Shown here: positions 1-11,438 of the stretch, in pieces
Layout of the letters: every line of letters starts with the position of its first letter
Position numbering within the stretch: the stretch's first letter is position 1
Origin: Antedon mediterranea
Taxonomy: Eukaryota > Echinodermata > Crinoidea > Comatulida > Antedonidae
Assembly: GCF_964355755.1 (NCBI RefSeq)
Contig: NC_092671.1
Location: forward strand, 18,936,001 to 19,000,000
DNA: 64,000 nucleotides
Reading direction: 5' to 3'
Made by a program: the position numbers and the translations under genes
Notes under the pieces: generated by a model
The model's input: the letters and a program-made list of their open reading frames with translations, nothing else
What the model was told of the DNA's origin: nothing
Database searches by the model: none

Positions 1-1008
1 ACGATTTAATACTTTGTTAAAACTCTCACTGTCATAGTCGAATGAAATAGTAAAGTACATGTAACGATAGACCCTACGACGTTTATATATTTTTAAATTA
101 TTAATTAATACAAACGTTGAGAAGCAACTGTCAGTAATAACGTTTATTTATTTGTATATTATATGTTTATAATCTAACAGTAGGGCCTACCCACACTCAC
201 AGTAATACAGTTTATTTGTATATTTGTTTATATTATATCTAACAGTACCAACACTCACAGTAAGAAATTTGCGATTCAAATTGCGATCAAAAGTGGTTAA
301 TACCTTAACAGTATTGTACAGCATTGCAATACTATTTATGTTTATTCTCCAAGGGGGCCCATAAATCTAAATCTATACCTGTATGGTTAAACCAAATAAT
401 TTGGAATGTTCCATTCATCACAAATCAATACATTTGTAAAAACGTATATTACGTGTATCAAAATAGCATTTTTTAAAGAAAATCGGCCTGTCTTCAACAT
501 TATGATGCTGTACTCGAACTCTTCAACCGGTTTTCAGCTATTAAAAACAATTATCGCAGGAGGAGATAGGAAAATGCGAAGTGTCCTCGTATTATTGTGT
601 GCGGGTATTTTTCAAATTGACATCCATTAGACAGTGTATACCACGATCGGAAAACACCCCTATTTGGGGAAAATCGTTGAACCTAAATTCGTTTTATTTT
701 ATTTTATTTTATTTTTATTTTATTCAATCAAAACCAACAGCGATAAATACCGCCACTAACAGGTTTGAAACATAAAACAATACAACATCAAAAACGGTTA
801 ACAATAAAAAACAGATAAAATATATATATATACTTTAATCGTCAATAACTAATTATCGAACTCAATTTAATTAGTAAACAGGGTTACATCAGGTGGTTAA
901 AATCAGTACCGAAAGTACGAACCAACTTTATATACCATCGAGTGAACATTCTAGAAATAACGCACGATTTACCGAATTTTGCCCTTACGTAAATTTATAT
1001 ATAGATAA
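1..1008. repeat. Dispersed repeat, copy 1
   Basis: This stretch shares long near-identical blocks, in direct orientation, with 35075-36108: roughly 1-90 matches 35077-35160, and 396-1008 matches 35643-36108. Copy 1 carries an extra AT-rich insert at about 690-833 that includes an ATTTT run and a TA run. No coding potential is convincing; short open frames here are not conserved in the other copy. Its right edge coincides with the truncated end of the retrotransposon that follows. Family unknown. Confidence 0.75.
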
Positions 1009-2555
1009 AGGGCCTAACACGCTGCCTTGAGGGACTCCGCTTTTAACCGTAGACCATTCAGAAAATGCTGCGGCCACTCTAACTCTTTGTCTCCTCCCTG
1101 TCAAAAATTGATGTATCCATCTCAGTATTTTTTTTCTTTTATTCCATACGCTTCTAATTTTGTTATTAATCTCTGGTGGGGGATAGAATCGAACGCCTTA
1201 CTGAAATCCAAATATACCGCATCAAAGTTTTCCACTGCATCCAGCAATTTTGTCCATTCTTCCATCACCTCCAGCAATTGTGTGACGCAAGATCTACCTT
1301 TCCGAAACCCATGCTGTGCTTTTATAATAAGGTTTCTATCATTTAGAAACGATATAATCTTGTCTCTCACAATTGATTCCAAAAGTTTGCATACGACAGA
1401 TGTCAAACTTACTGGCCTGTAGTTTCCAACCTCCGTCTTGTCCCCTTTCTTAAATATTGGTACTACATTGGCACATTTCCAGCACTCCGGTAACTGTCCA
1501 GTCGATAGTGATTTGTTGTATATTGACGTCAATGGAGTTGCAACAATCTCTTTAAGTTCCTTCAGTACTCTTGGATGCACATCATCTGGTCCAGCTGATT
1601 TATTTGAGTTCATCTGCTGAAGACATGTAAGCACTTCCTCCTTTGTCACTTCAATTGAATCCAAATGGTCATCCACGTCAACTCTTGGTGTAACTTTTGG
1701 CAATGACTCGAGGTCTTCATTTATGAATACACTTGTGAAAAATGCGTTGAAAATTTCAGCTTTATGCTGATTGTTATCAGCCATATTACCTTTTCCATCC
1801 TTCACCAATCCAATAGATTGAGTTGTTTTGGTTTTCTCTCTTACATTTTATTTCCAGAAACTTTTAGGATTGGTTTTTACTTCATTGCATATTTTCCGCT
1901 CAAATGCAATCTTTGCTGCCCTTTTTTCACCCGTTACTATATTTCTTGCCTTTTTGTAACAGTCATAATCTTTCTGTTGTCGAGACCTTGTAAACTTTTT
2001 CCATGCATTGTGTTTCATTTTAATTTTCCTCTGAACGTCACCAGTCATCCAGATAGGTTTATTTTCTTTTTTTATGTTTGACTTGGGAATACAGATCTGA
2101 ACACCATTTCTTATTGATTGATTTAAAGCTTCACAGGCCTCTTCAACATTTGTATTTTCAAATTGGTAGTCCACCTCAGTAATAAATTTTTTCATATTAA
2201 TATAGTCACCCTTGTTGAAATTTAGCTTGTATTCCATTTCCTCTTGTATTTTAGATACACAGTCGTGTGAAAACAAGATTGTTACATGGTCGCTTTTTCC
2301 TAATGGTGGACCTATCTAAATATCACTTATTTTGGTTTCATCCATGGTGATTACTAAGTCGAGTATGTTAGGTGTTTGACCATCTCGAAATCGTGTTGGT
2401 TGCTGTATACACTGGCATAGAAAATTATCTCTAAGGCATTCTATAAACCGATTACTGTTATGTGTTTCATTTTTATTTGTACTCCAAGAAATCCAATCAA
2501 TTTCAGGAAAATTGAAATCTCCTATCATGATTTGTTTCACACCATTCACTCAAAT
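1009..2555 (-). mobile_element. CR1-like non-LTR retrotransposon fragment
   Basis: Read on the minus strand, pieces of a non-LTR retrotransposon polyprotein follow in order. The end of an apurinic-type endonuclease comes first (2316-2549, with GDFNFPEIDW), then the endonuclease-RT linker (1848-2276), then reverse transcriptase (1122-1808, with FKKGD, NYRPVSLTSV, QHGFRKGRS and YLDFSKAFD). The motif GVPQGSVLGP can be read at 1010-1039 in another frame. The element stops there, so the catalytic F/YADD block and the rest are missing. It is also 5' truncated and carries frameshifts. CR1-type clade is my judgement from motif style. The element is dead. Confidence 0.85.
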
Positions 2556-3183
2556 TATCAAATGAACTCTGCAAGTTAGACCTTGAGCCAGATTTGATAA
2601 TCTCACCCAATGTCAAATCGTCAACAACTTACAAACAACCCATGAGAACATTTTCAATTTAAGCATAAAACATGATAGGTTTTATGAAAATCATACACAA
2701 TTTACACCATGTTTTAACAGATGATACAAAATTATAAAATTCCGGCATTTATTTGTCTAAAAATTAAAAAAACACTAAGCTTATGTATAAATACTGTTTC
2801 AACTATCACTTTTCGTTTAAAAAAAATTGTGATTTTCAACCTGTTTTTGCCTGTGTATACAAAACTACCTATGCGACTTATGTCTGATTTCGATTGAGTA
2901 TGCCACGCAACGATGACATTTTAACTGGTAAAATACTTTTATTGCAACTTTTGGGTTGAATTATACAAAATATATACTTAAATAAATATATATTATCCAT
3001 CAACAATAAAAATCAAATTAAACAAAACATCGAAGAACAGACAAAACAGAAGTCAGGGAAAGATAAGACCGTGCAGGGATATTTATGCCTACCACTTGTG
3101 AAAGAGACCAAAGTTTACAATGAAATTTTTTGATCGTTCCGTTTTTACTTTTGTAATGCAAAATTCTTTAACTTGTTTTAAAT
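2556..3183. other. AT-rich spacer, no gene seen
   Basis: No open frame with recognisable protein similarity, no RNA gene and no clear repeat structure were seen on either strand. Base composition is AT-rich, like the flanks. Confidence 0.5.
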
Positions 3184-4440
3184 TCTATCTAGATTTAGGC
3201 GCTTTTGGCAGAAGGTGATGTAGTCTATGGGAAGGGTTTTTAAGTTTCTGATAGTAATCCTTGCACAGTCTAGTTCGACGTTCACATAGCACAGACACAT
3301 TACATTGATCCATTGCTTTGTTGTAACTGAGCTCTGGGAACGTGATTCTAAGCGCCCTACGTTGGATACTTTCCAGTTGGTCAGACTGCAATTTAGTTAA
3401 GCACGTTCCCCGAACGGGGACGGCGTATTCTAGAACAGGCCTGACACAACAATAGAAGTAGCATAGCCATTCAGAAAGACTATCACCAATTTTAACACGT
3501 TGTTGTCAGTTATACAGGAAGGCATTAACCCATCGGATCAGGTGACCAACAACCCCCAGCGCAATGAGTTTGTTTAAGTGAATTTTGTGGACAATCAAAT
3601 CGTAGGCCTTTTTAAAATCCAATAATAAAACTCTAACCTCTTCGCCCGCCTCCTTTGCAAGGAAACAAACATTGAGAAATTCAATTAGGCGTCAACCGTA
3701 GACACACCTTTACCACAACCAAAATGTTTTAGGTTTATCTTATCCTTAACTTGGTACCAGATCATTTCGCCCACTAGGCTCTCAATTACCTTTGCCATGT
3801 GTTAAAGCTATAGGGCGGAGATCACTTTCGGCCAACTTTGGAGAAACACTTCTGGGATTGGGACAATATTGACTTGTTTCCATTCTTGGGGAACCCATCC
3901 GTTTCTAACACTTGAGTTAGCAATAGCACATAAAGGACCACTAAGAATCTCAGCACCCTCTTTAAACACCAAGGGGGAAAGGCCAGGGGTTTTATTAAAT
4001 TAAATTTGATTAAGTTTAATCCTGACGGTTTCCAGCTCTATGATAAGATGACTAGGGCTTATCAATATCTAATAGTGGATCTAGAGGAGGGAGAGGGTTA
4101 AATTCCGAGGTGAATGAGGTAAAAAATTGATTAATTTTATTGGAAAGCGAGGTATTGTCGCCGTTACACACCAAATTTGACATTCCTACAAGAGAAGGAT
4201 TATCTTTGCATCCTAGATTGAAAAACCTCTTGGTGTGCTTCCACCAGGATCGGGAATACAAGAGCTTAGCTACATTTTTTGGGTAAAAAGATTTACGAAG
4301 GGATTTTGACATCCGGCTAACTTTGTTTCTCGGTGAGCGGAACTCAGTAAGATTTCCTTCCTTAAAAGCAATTTGACGTTTACGAATAAGATTCTTATAT
4401 TTGGAAGTAACCCAGGGTTTATCCATCACATACTGTGTTA
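3184..4440 (-). mobile_element. Degraded non-LTR retrotransposon with internal deletion
   Basis: Minus-strand reading gives an endonuclease-RT linker (4052-4429, beginning DKPWVTSKYKNLIRKRQ), RT finger and palm pieces around 3590-3900 (including LLLDFKKAYD), and then a C-terminal thumb tail at 3185-3391 (LESIQRRALRITFPELS). Between them the palm block with the YADD catalytic pair is absent. The reading passes from a KIGDSLSEW motif near 3480 almost directly into the LEYAVPVRGTCL tail near 3410. Several frameshifts and stops are present. Jockey/CR1 superfamily, clade not resolved. Not functional. Confidence 0.75.
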
Positions 4441-4950
4441 AGGGAACAAAGGGAAAATGATGGTTATATAAAGATTGTAACTTATCATTAAAAAACTGAC
4501 ATGTGGTAGTGCTTTCTTTGTGTTCAATTGATTACCGGTAGTTTTGTTCTGCTTCAATTCCATACAAAAGCTGTATGAATCATGAGTGTCAGTTTAATTT
4601 GAGAAAATAGTCAACCTTGTGAATTGTTTCCATTAATATGCTAACATAGAACAAAACCTTGTATGTTATATTAGGCCTACTATATAGAATATGGTTCAAT
4701 AGGAACGTTATTTCTTTTAATCATTACAATAAAAAGGCATACTCTACAATTTAGTTCTTTCAACAACTGCAATAAATTTGTAGGCCTATTGTTTTTTTTT
4801 TTCATTGTTGTGATTAATAAGTTTCTTATTATGGTTCAATATAATGTACTGGAGTTCTAATAAGCAATTTAATATATTTTTGTTTTGGGTATAAAAGCAA
4901 AATTAAAAATAATAGTTCAATTTTAGAAATTTACTCGATACGACTTATTC
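4441..4950. other. AT-rich spacer, no gene seen
   Basis: Nothing recognisable. In particular I looked on the minus strand for the missing downstream actin exons and did not find them here. Confidence 0.5.
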
Positions 4951-4976
4951 AATTAAAACACTATTAGCCTACATAC

Positions 4977-5510
4977 CTGTGTCATTTTCTGTCGGTTCGC
5001 TGTAGGGTTAAGTGGCACTTCTGTCAGTAGTATCGGATGTTTATTAGGCTCAACCCGAAGTTCATTTTGAAAACAATGGTGCCATATTTTTTCCATGTCG
5101 TCCCAATTCGTTACAATACCATGTTCTATTGGACATTGCAGAGTAAGCCTACTTCGATTTGATTGTGCTTCGTTGCCAATATATAATATGTCTTCATTTC
5201 GTGCCATCCGTGCCATTTGTGACTTACCAAAATGAAAAAAAAAAAACATAAACAATCAGAAAAAGCAATTGTTCAATGTTGTAAACATGTTAAAAGACAC
5301 TATTATGGTATAATCTAATCAGAAAATTACATAAACAAATGTTCTTTATCTTATAAGACTTATTTGCGATACCTCTTTGCTTTGTCTTCCAGTTAAAGTT
5401 GGGAACACGACCTTTGGGGCATCATCGCCTGCAAACCCCGCTTTGCACATGTCTGAACCAATGTCGATAACAAGTGGTTTTAGCTCTTCGTGGTAATCAT
5501 TGGTGATCAT
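4977..5510 (-). pseudogene. Actin-like gene fragment (first two coding exons)
   Basis: Two exons on the minus strand encode an actin N-terminal region. Exon 1 (5510 down to 5373, 46 codons) starts at ATG 5510 and reads [19 protein letters not shown]. It ends at a GT donor in phase 0. Exon 2 (about 5222 down to 4977, 82 codons) contains [38 protein letters not shown] and [17 protein letters not shown], then a GTATGT donor. This covers roughly actin residues 1-128 of about 375. The residues expected next, from later exons, are not seen at lower coordinates, where retrotransposon debris lies. Odd changes: the first phosphate loop, normally DNGSG, is DIGSD; several invariant surface residues differ. 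It could be a truncated pseudogene or the 5' end of a divergent actin-related gene with distant exons. Identity is secure; function is doubtful. Confidence 0.85.
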
Positions 5511-6687
5511 TTTTATTATTATAACGTATCTGAACTTTCTGAAAAAAGTTTGTAAAAATAATTTTTAAATAAAATAAATACAAATACAAATATTATATGC
5601 CTAGAAGTCAATATAATTCAATTTCACTATCAACATGTGTAATAAGGAATGTAAGTTTCTTTCGTATTTTTTCGTCCATTACAAGTATGTATAGTACTGT
5701 GCAACTCAAATGTTTCAAATAATAATAAAGGTAAACTACATTACTGAATAATAACAATATAGCCTAGCGAGGCATGTGTGTCTCATGTGCATGGTACACG
5801 CACATTATAAACACAAGTGTGTGCACATTGTATGTGAGCGTGATATGCATAATGCTAATAAATAATGTACAATTCCAAATAAAAGAGTGATCTACTAATT
5901 GATTGGTATGGGTGTTGTTGTAATAGCTGGTCTTTGCACGTACCTGAAGTCATAATGTCCACCTCCGGCACAACCCAAGCTTATCGTAAGTCTTAAGTAC
6001 GTTGTGTGGGGTTGGCAGGGCGGATTTAGTGGGTGGGGGTGTCATTCAACAAAGTTCGCTTCGCCACAGGTCATGTCGACGGCCGTGGCACTTTTTTCCG
6101 CCATGTTCAAACGCTGACTTGCGTGAAGCGCCCTGTTGTGACGCTTTTATTTAAAATAGGCCTATGGGGGGAAATTTCACATTTTAATAGGCTACTGCCT
6201 CAGTTTTCATATTTAAAACATCCATTGTTAATACATTTATAATAACGTGAGAGTGCAATTTCCGACCATCTTGGGGTGCCATATTTTCAACATCGCCTCA
6301 ACTCTCTCTCTATAGTTTTTTTTTTTTCTCTTTTGTGGCGCAAACACCACTTTTATTCACATTCATATTATCTCATATTACATAAAATCGTATTATTTAA
6401 CTTGTAAATGTCGTTACAGTTCATAAGTAACATTTTTACATATATGAATTCTGTATTACTCCTTTTTTCATTAATTTTCGTATATTTTGTTATACACTTG
6501 ACAGGATCATCATTGTCATCTATCCCGTTTTAAAATAGTTCACACATTTTCATTTGTTTGTTTTCATTTTACAACCCGGATTATACAATATATTTATATA
6601 CATGATAAAAAAAACAATAATAACTCAGTACCACCAGTAACCCGTATCACTGTAATTCTTTTTCGGTTAATCGTATCAAATTAGAAA
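5511..6687. other. Spacer, no gene seen
   Basis: This region lies upstream of the actin-like exon and could hold its promoter, but no TATA box or other element is convincing. A poly-T run lies near 6315-6328. A 69-codon open frame at 6033-6242 resembles nothing I know and is ignored. Confidence 0.4.
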
Positions 6688-6996
6688 TTATATTATCATA
6701 ATCTTATTTCTTAAAGCTACCCATTTTTCTATACTTGTTTCTTTATTGTTATATGTTTCACATTCAATGTTATATAACATATTGCTTTTAAATGAATTCC
6801 ATAAAGATTTACCCACTGGCTTATTTAGTGCAGATAACATTTTTATTCTATAAATAGTAAATGCTGCAAAGGTGTAAATATAATCTATTAGCTCTCTATA
6901 GTTGTTAATTTTTTTACCATGCCCCATTGAAAGCCTAGTAAACATTTGTTTTATATACCGGACCACGCAATTCGGCAGTAGGCTAGGCCGAACCAA
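6688..6996 (-). mobile_element. Possible 3' tail of a non-LTR retrotransposon
   Basis: A 102-codon open frame of hydrophobic/basic composition ends in EKWVALRNKIMII. In style it resembles the region downstream of the zinc-knuckle tail of Tx1/L1-type retrotransposons, like that recognised at 18989-19312. There is no catalytic motif, so the call rests on general resemblance only. It could equally be a chance frame. Confidence 0.3.
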
Positions 6997-8558
6997 ACGA
7001 ATAACATGGACTTGGTTGGTGTAGGCCTAGCTAGAAGACTGCATTTGATAATTCGTCGCTTCGAGATATACAATAGATATTCCCAATTTGTTGGTTTCTT
7101 CATATTTTAACTGGTACCGGTACTCCATAAAAAGTGGACATAAATCGAATGAAAAATATATTACTCTTACTTTGTGTTTAGGCGTAGGCTCAGGCTAGTT
7201 GCTCGTTCAGGTTTTAATATTATTAGGTTCGTTATTAGCTCTCTAAATCCCCTCCATAATACTCCTCAACAAAGGATAAACTAAAAGTGAACACCACAGT
7301 AAGAACACTTGCTAATCCCATCGGGGCAAAGTTCGCCGCCTCGTATGAGTAGGTTCAACGTCTTAAATCGGTTAAATAAAAACGCTACAGCGATCTGCTA
7401 ATGCTATTATTTAGTGATATTCATTTTGATTCTTTGCAACTTTAAACAGTACAGTAATGACAAATAATCTACCTAAATTGTGTTCGGGTATTTCCAATGA
7501 TAGATATTATAGCTACTAACAATTCTGTTATGTCCGGAAGTTTGACAATAAAAAGGATATGAAGGTATTAGGCCTACTTAGTATTTCTCTAATTATGTGT
7601 AACTACTGAAATCAGCCCAAGGCTATCAATAGTCTTGATCAGCCATACAACATATCATGCATAATACCATGGTTAGCAAAACCATGACAAAAAAGGAACC
7701 ATTCTGAAAAAATAAAATGCAATTGTAGCAAATCCACAGAAGACAAAGTATTGTATGGATAGTCAAGTGAAATGTACGTTTAATACCCAACTATTCAATT
7801 CAAATATTCTTGTTAAAGTGAATTACCTGATCAAAAAGGATTTATAATAAATATAATTATAAAAGTTTAAGTCAATGATCACGCATGTTGTGTCTGTGTA
7901 ATGTGCCATTTAAATAATATTTGATTAAAATGTAAAATACATTTGGGCTGTGAAAACCCTGGATGGAGACTTGTATCGACTTCTCATAACAAAATATACA
8001 TTATCCAATGAAAAAAGTAGATGAATAAACATTTCTAAATATTATTGCCTCTTTTGAAAATCAGCTCACCGTTAAGATTTTCAATACATGCGAGTTTATA
8101 TCTTTCCCGAGGTGTTCATTTAATCCTAGTGATTAGATGTCGGAAGGTGTAGCGGATATAACCGGGATGTTACATTTGATTTTGGTATACCACCATCCAT
8201 GGAGGAAATAAATCATGTTGTTCTCAACAGGAATCCAGGACAAAAAAAACCTGGATGGAATATGTATTAAATGAATAAATAAACGTACTGAATATATAAT
8301 GTAAACCTAATGTAATAACAATAAAGTCAATTATTGATGTTACATCCGTACCAAGTTGCACATGCATTGTGAGGTACCATTAAGGATGGGGTAAATATGT
8401 TGTTAGGACAAGACAGATTAAACAAGTAATTCACCTTTTGGTAATGTTTCAGTATTGACAGTTGGAGATTTCTCTTAATTACCCCCTGTAAAAGGCAGTA
8501 TATTATATAAAGAGTCGCTTCAAAATGTATTATGGATAGATAATTTCTCTGTTACAAC
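6997..8558. other. AT-rich spacer, no gene seen
   Basis: No coding exon, RNA gene or clear repeat array was recognised. Scattered TAGGCCTA-type octamers occur (for example near 7025 and 7570). Confidence 0.45.
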
Positions 8559-8758
8559 CGCTAAAGTAGAAAACGCCAGCTAATGTCGAAACAATCCACC
8601 GCTAATGTAGTAAAACCTCCAGCTAATGTAGAAACACCAACAGCTTATGTAGTAAATACAAATTAACACCAGCTAATGTAGAAACGGTCAACAGCTTATG
8701 TAGTAACGAAAATTGCCTCCCAGCTTATGTAGTTACTATCGCTAGCTAATGTAGAAAA
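8559..8758. repeat. Irregularly spaced short repeat (CAGCTAATGTAGAAAC type)
   Basis: About nine copies of a 14-16 bp motif, CAGCT(A/T)ATGTAG(A/T)AAC, occur in 200 bp, separated by 4-15 bp of variable sequence. Copies fall into two versions, CTAATGTAGAAA and CTTATGTAGTAA, in which two A/T positions largely change together. There is no coding potential. Probably a decayed minisatellite or the subterminal part of a transposon. Confidence 0.7.
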
Positions 8759-8819
8759 TGTTATATATTTCACAAAAATGTCTAAATCATGTGCAAATGC
8801 ATCGATACTGTATTTACTT

Positions 8820-9215
8820 AACTATCAGTCTTTCCACCTTGCGTAAGCAACACACTTTTTAAAACGACCACACATCGTAAGAAACCATCTCTGTTTAAGG
8901 GACCGCTTCTCATAATCGACCACCACCTCTCGTAAGCGACCACCTCTTTTAACGACCACACCTCTCGTAAATTACCACCTCTTTTAACCACGACCTCTTT
9001 CTCACCGTTTCTCATAATCGACCATCCATACCATTACAACGACCTCTCGAAAATGACCGCCTCTATTGAACGACCATGGTCGATTATGAGAAGTGGTCCC
9101 TTAACAGAGACGGTGGTCGTTCAATCGAGGTGGTAATTTTCGAGAGGGTGCTGTGACGAAAGATGGTCGATTATGAGAAGCGGTCCTTTAACAGAGGTGG
9201 GGCGGATTGCAATAT
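8820..9215. repeat. Array of CGACCACCTCTCGTAA-like repeats with inverted arms
   Basis: Degenerate 17-22 bp repeats built around CGACCACCTCT run to about 9060. From there the same sequence appears in inverted form (TGGTCGATTATGAGAAG, GGTGGTCGTTCAA). The block therefore folds back on itself around 9075. A related block in the inverted sense lies at 17150-17290. This is consistent with subterminal repeats of a DNA transposon or a dispersed palindromic repeat. Confidence 0.7.
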
Positions 9216-9221
9216 AAAGAC

Positions 9222-9243
9222 TTAGGCTTAGATCTAAGCCTAA
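9222..9243. repeat. Perfect 22-bp palindrome
   Basis: TTAGGCTTAGATCTAAGCC followed by TAA is its own reverse complement over 22 bases. Similar but imperfect dyads (GGTCTTAAATCTAAGACC, 7-bp arms) lie at 17082-17099 in the matching block on the other side of the BEL element. Confidence 0.85.
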
Positions 9244-9472
9244 TCCCCTCGCGAAAGTCTTAGTCAAGCCTCTCAGCAAAGTCGATTGTAATATAGCGGT
9301 CTTAACTGAGACTTTATTAGTAAATAATTTCAAACAATCAAACCAGCCTATAGTTACCGACAAATGAGGGAGCTATACCAACAAGTGCAAATAGAGTAAT
9401 TTAAACAATAAGGAGTAGCGACAAGCTCCTCAGTAGGACATATTAAGGCCATTTTAATGCATGAATGGACAC

Positions 9473-10308
9473 TGTACTGATTTCTAATCAGTAGGTTAAG
9501 TTGTATAGCGCCATCGTGCGGGTCCTTTTGGACAGATATGAGAACGTGATAATTAATTGTTTGTTTAGAGGACATAATAATCAACAAAGTTGTTATGTTG
9601 AATTTGAGCTACGATACCGGAACCGGTAATGCTTTGTTATAGATGTATTTAGCTTTAGTTATGATACAGTTAATATTCGTGACTCCTTCTTGCTTAGGCA
9701 GATTGGCATTATTTAGATGGCGAGGTCGTTTAGACTCGCCGCCTAGAGCATGGAGGGTTGGAGTGGCATGGCCGGAGCAGGTTGTCATGGGTGTCGCTGT
9801 TCTGTGGAGCCCACTTTTATGCCCTCAGTTGTTTGTTTACATTGTTTATTTAAATTGTTATTTACTGATTATTATCATTACGTTTACTGATAGCAGAATG
9901 ATTGTAGAAGTTATGATGTGAACTTTAAGATTACTTTATAGTTATTTAGTCTATTTAAGACATGCAGATTTGCATCATGTATCACACAGTTAGCTGCACG
10001 TCATGGTGTGTTGTGCACATCTGAGCGGTCGTTCCGCTTGACGAAGCATAGATTACGTCATATACAGTATGGTTGAGATACGTCATTGTTCTCTTCCTAA
10101 GATTTAATGTTGTATTTACCTCAGTTTGAGGTTGTATTTGCTGATTGCTATTACTTGTTTGTTTTCAGTAATTTACGGCTAGAGGCTAGGAGGCTAGAGG
10201 CTAGAGATTAGAGGTTAGAGATAAATGAAGAAATAAAGGCTGTAATACAGCATAAATGAGCCAGTAAATTCGTCGGTAGCGTTTCATTCTTAAGTACGTG
10301 TACTTACA
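9473..10308 (+). repeat. 5' LTR of BEL/Pao element (836 bp)
   Basis: TGT...ACA ends; near-identical to 15723-16551. It contains a GC-richer segment around 9710-9830 and a GCTAGAG/GTTAGAG mini-array near 10188-10220, where one extra 7-bp unit relative to the 3' LTR explains the length difference. A 92-codon open frame inside it (9643-9921) is present identically in both LTRs and is not considered a gene. Confidence 0.95.
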
Positions 10309-10352
10309 GTAAATTACGGAGGTATTTCAACCAATCCTGAAAGTGAAGCAAG

Positions 10353-11438
10353 ATGCCCGCTAGCACATCTGATCAAAAGGACAAGCTGAAACACTCCAGA
10401 AGAGTAAAAAGGGGAGCATTCACTAGAGCCTTAAATGTATTAAAAGCAGCGACAGCTGAAGAAAATGAGAAGGAAGTAGTAGAGAATGCTCTTGAAAGAC
10501 TGCTAAATGCGTCTAATGGAGTAGAACAAGTTCATGATGCACTCGTTGCAATACTTGACACTGAACCTGAATTAGAAGAAGCAGAAACGTATATTGAAAT
10601 TGTGTTATTAGAGTTCACACAAGGTCTGCAAATAGGGAAAAAATATTTAGCAGATATCAAGGCAAGGGAGACATCAGTGGTGGATACTACTACCAGCAAC
10701 AGGGAGGATGATGACCGAAACGTAAGCAGCAATGCAATTGCGAAATTCCTAATGAAGAAAGATTTGATCAGCAATGGTTTGATTAAATTTGATGACAGTC
10801 CATTAAATTACAGATCATGGATGGGTACGTTTAAGGCAATTGTCAAAGAGCTATCCTTGAGTGCACGAGAAGAGTGTGATTTGATGATTAAATGGCTAGG
10901 TCCTGAATCGAGGAAAATAGTAATGAGGTTAAGGGCGGTTCATCTAGACAACCCTGAAAATGGCCTAAAGGACATGTGGAAACGCTTGAATGAAGAGTAT
11001 GGTGCCCCAGAGTTGATTGAGAGTGTTCTATTAAAGAAATTAGAAACCTTCCCGAGGATCAAAGATGACCATCAGCTGAAGGAAATGTCAGACCTGTTAA
11101 GGGAAATTGAAGTAGCGAAATCAGATAAAAGACTACCAGGATTGGCCTGCTTTGATACCGCAAGGGGTGTCAATATGGTGACAGAAAAACTATCATACCA
11201 ACTACAAGACCGGTGGCGTACAACCGGAGCAAGGTATAAAGCCGATAAAGATGTGTCGTTCCCGCCATTCAATGTTTTTGTAGAGTTTGTTGCAAAAGAG
11301 GCCAAGGTACGTAACGACCCGTCATTTCAGATTACATCTGCATCAAAAAGCCGTGATAGCCATAAGGGAAATAAATCTGGTGATTCTGCAAGAGCTTATA
11401 GTACTCAGTCCAAGCAGAAAAAGGTGTTTTTGTTGTGA
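10353..11438 (+). CDS. gag: BEL/Pao gag (361 aa)
   Basis: First ORF of the LTR element, starting 45 bp after the 5' LTR. Basic N-terminus, then helical acidic segments. From about residue 145 comes a capsid-like stretch typical of BEL/Pao Gag (FDDSPLNYRSWMGTFKAIV, then KMWKRLNEEYG-type spacing: LKDMWKRLNEEYGAPELIE). The expected CCHC knuckles are not in this frame: at codons AAA AAG near 11422 the protein runs to a TGA at 11436-11438, while the knuckles continue in the +1 frame. Either a programmed +1 shift or a one-base indel in the A run separates Gag from Pol. Gag would form virus-like particles carrying the element's RNA. Confidence 0.85.
   Translation: MPASTSDQKDKLKHSRRVKRGAFTRALNVLKAATAEENEKEVVENALERLLNASNGVEQVHDALVAILDTEPELEEAETYIEIVLLEFTQGLQIGKKYLADIKARETSVVDTTTSNREDDDRNVSSNAIAKFLMKKDLISNGLIKFDDSPLNYRSWMGTFKAIVKELSLSAREECDLMIKWLGPESRKIVMRLRAVHLDNPENGLKDMWKRLNEEYGAPELIESVLLKKLETFPRIKDDHQLKEMSDLLREIEVAKSDKRLPGLACFDTARGVNMVTEKLSYQLQDRWRTTGARYKADKDVSFPPFNVFVEFVAKEAKVRNDPSFQITSASKSRDSHKGNKSGDSARAYSTQSKQKKVFLL

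Noticed and set aside
8559-8758. CRISPR-like spaced repeats
   Set aside because: Spacing is irregular, repeats are degenerate, and the genome is clearly eukaryotic.
9643-9921. 92-codon open frame, identical at 15893-16171
   Set aside because: It lies wholly within the LTRs, so identity follows from LTR duplication. No known domain.
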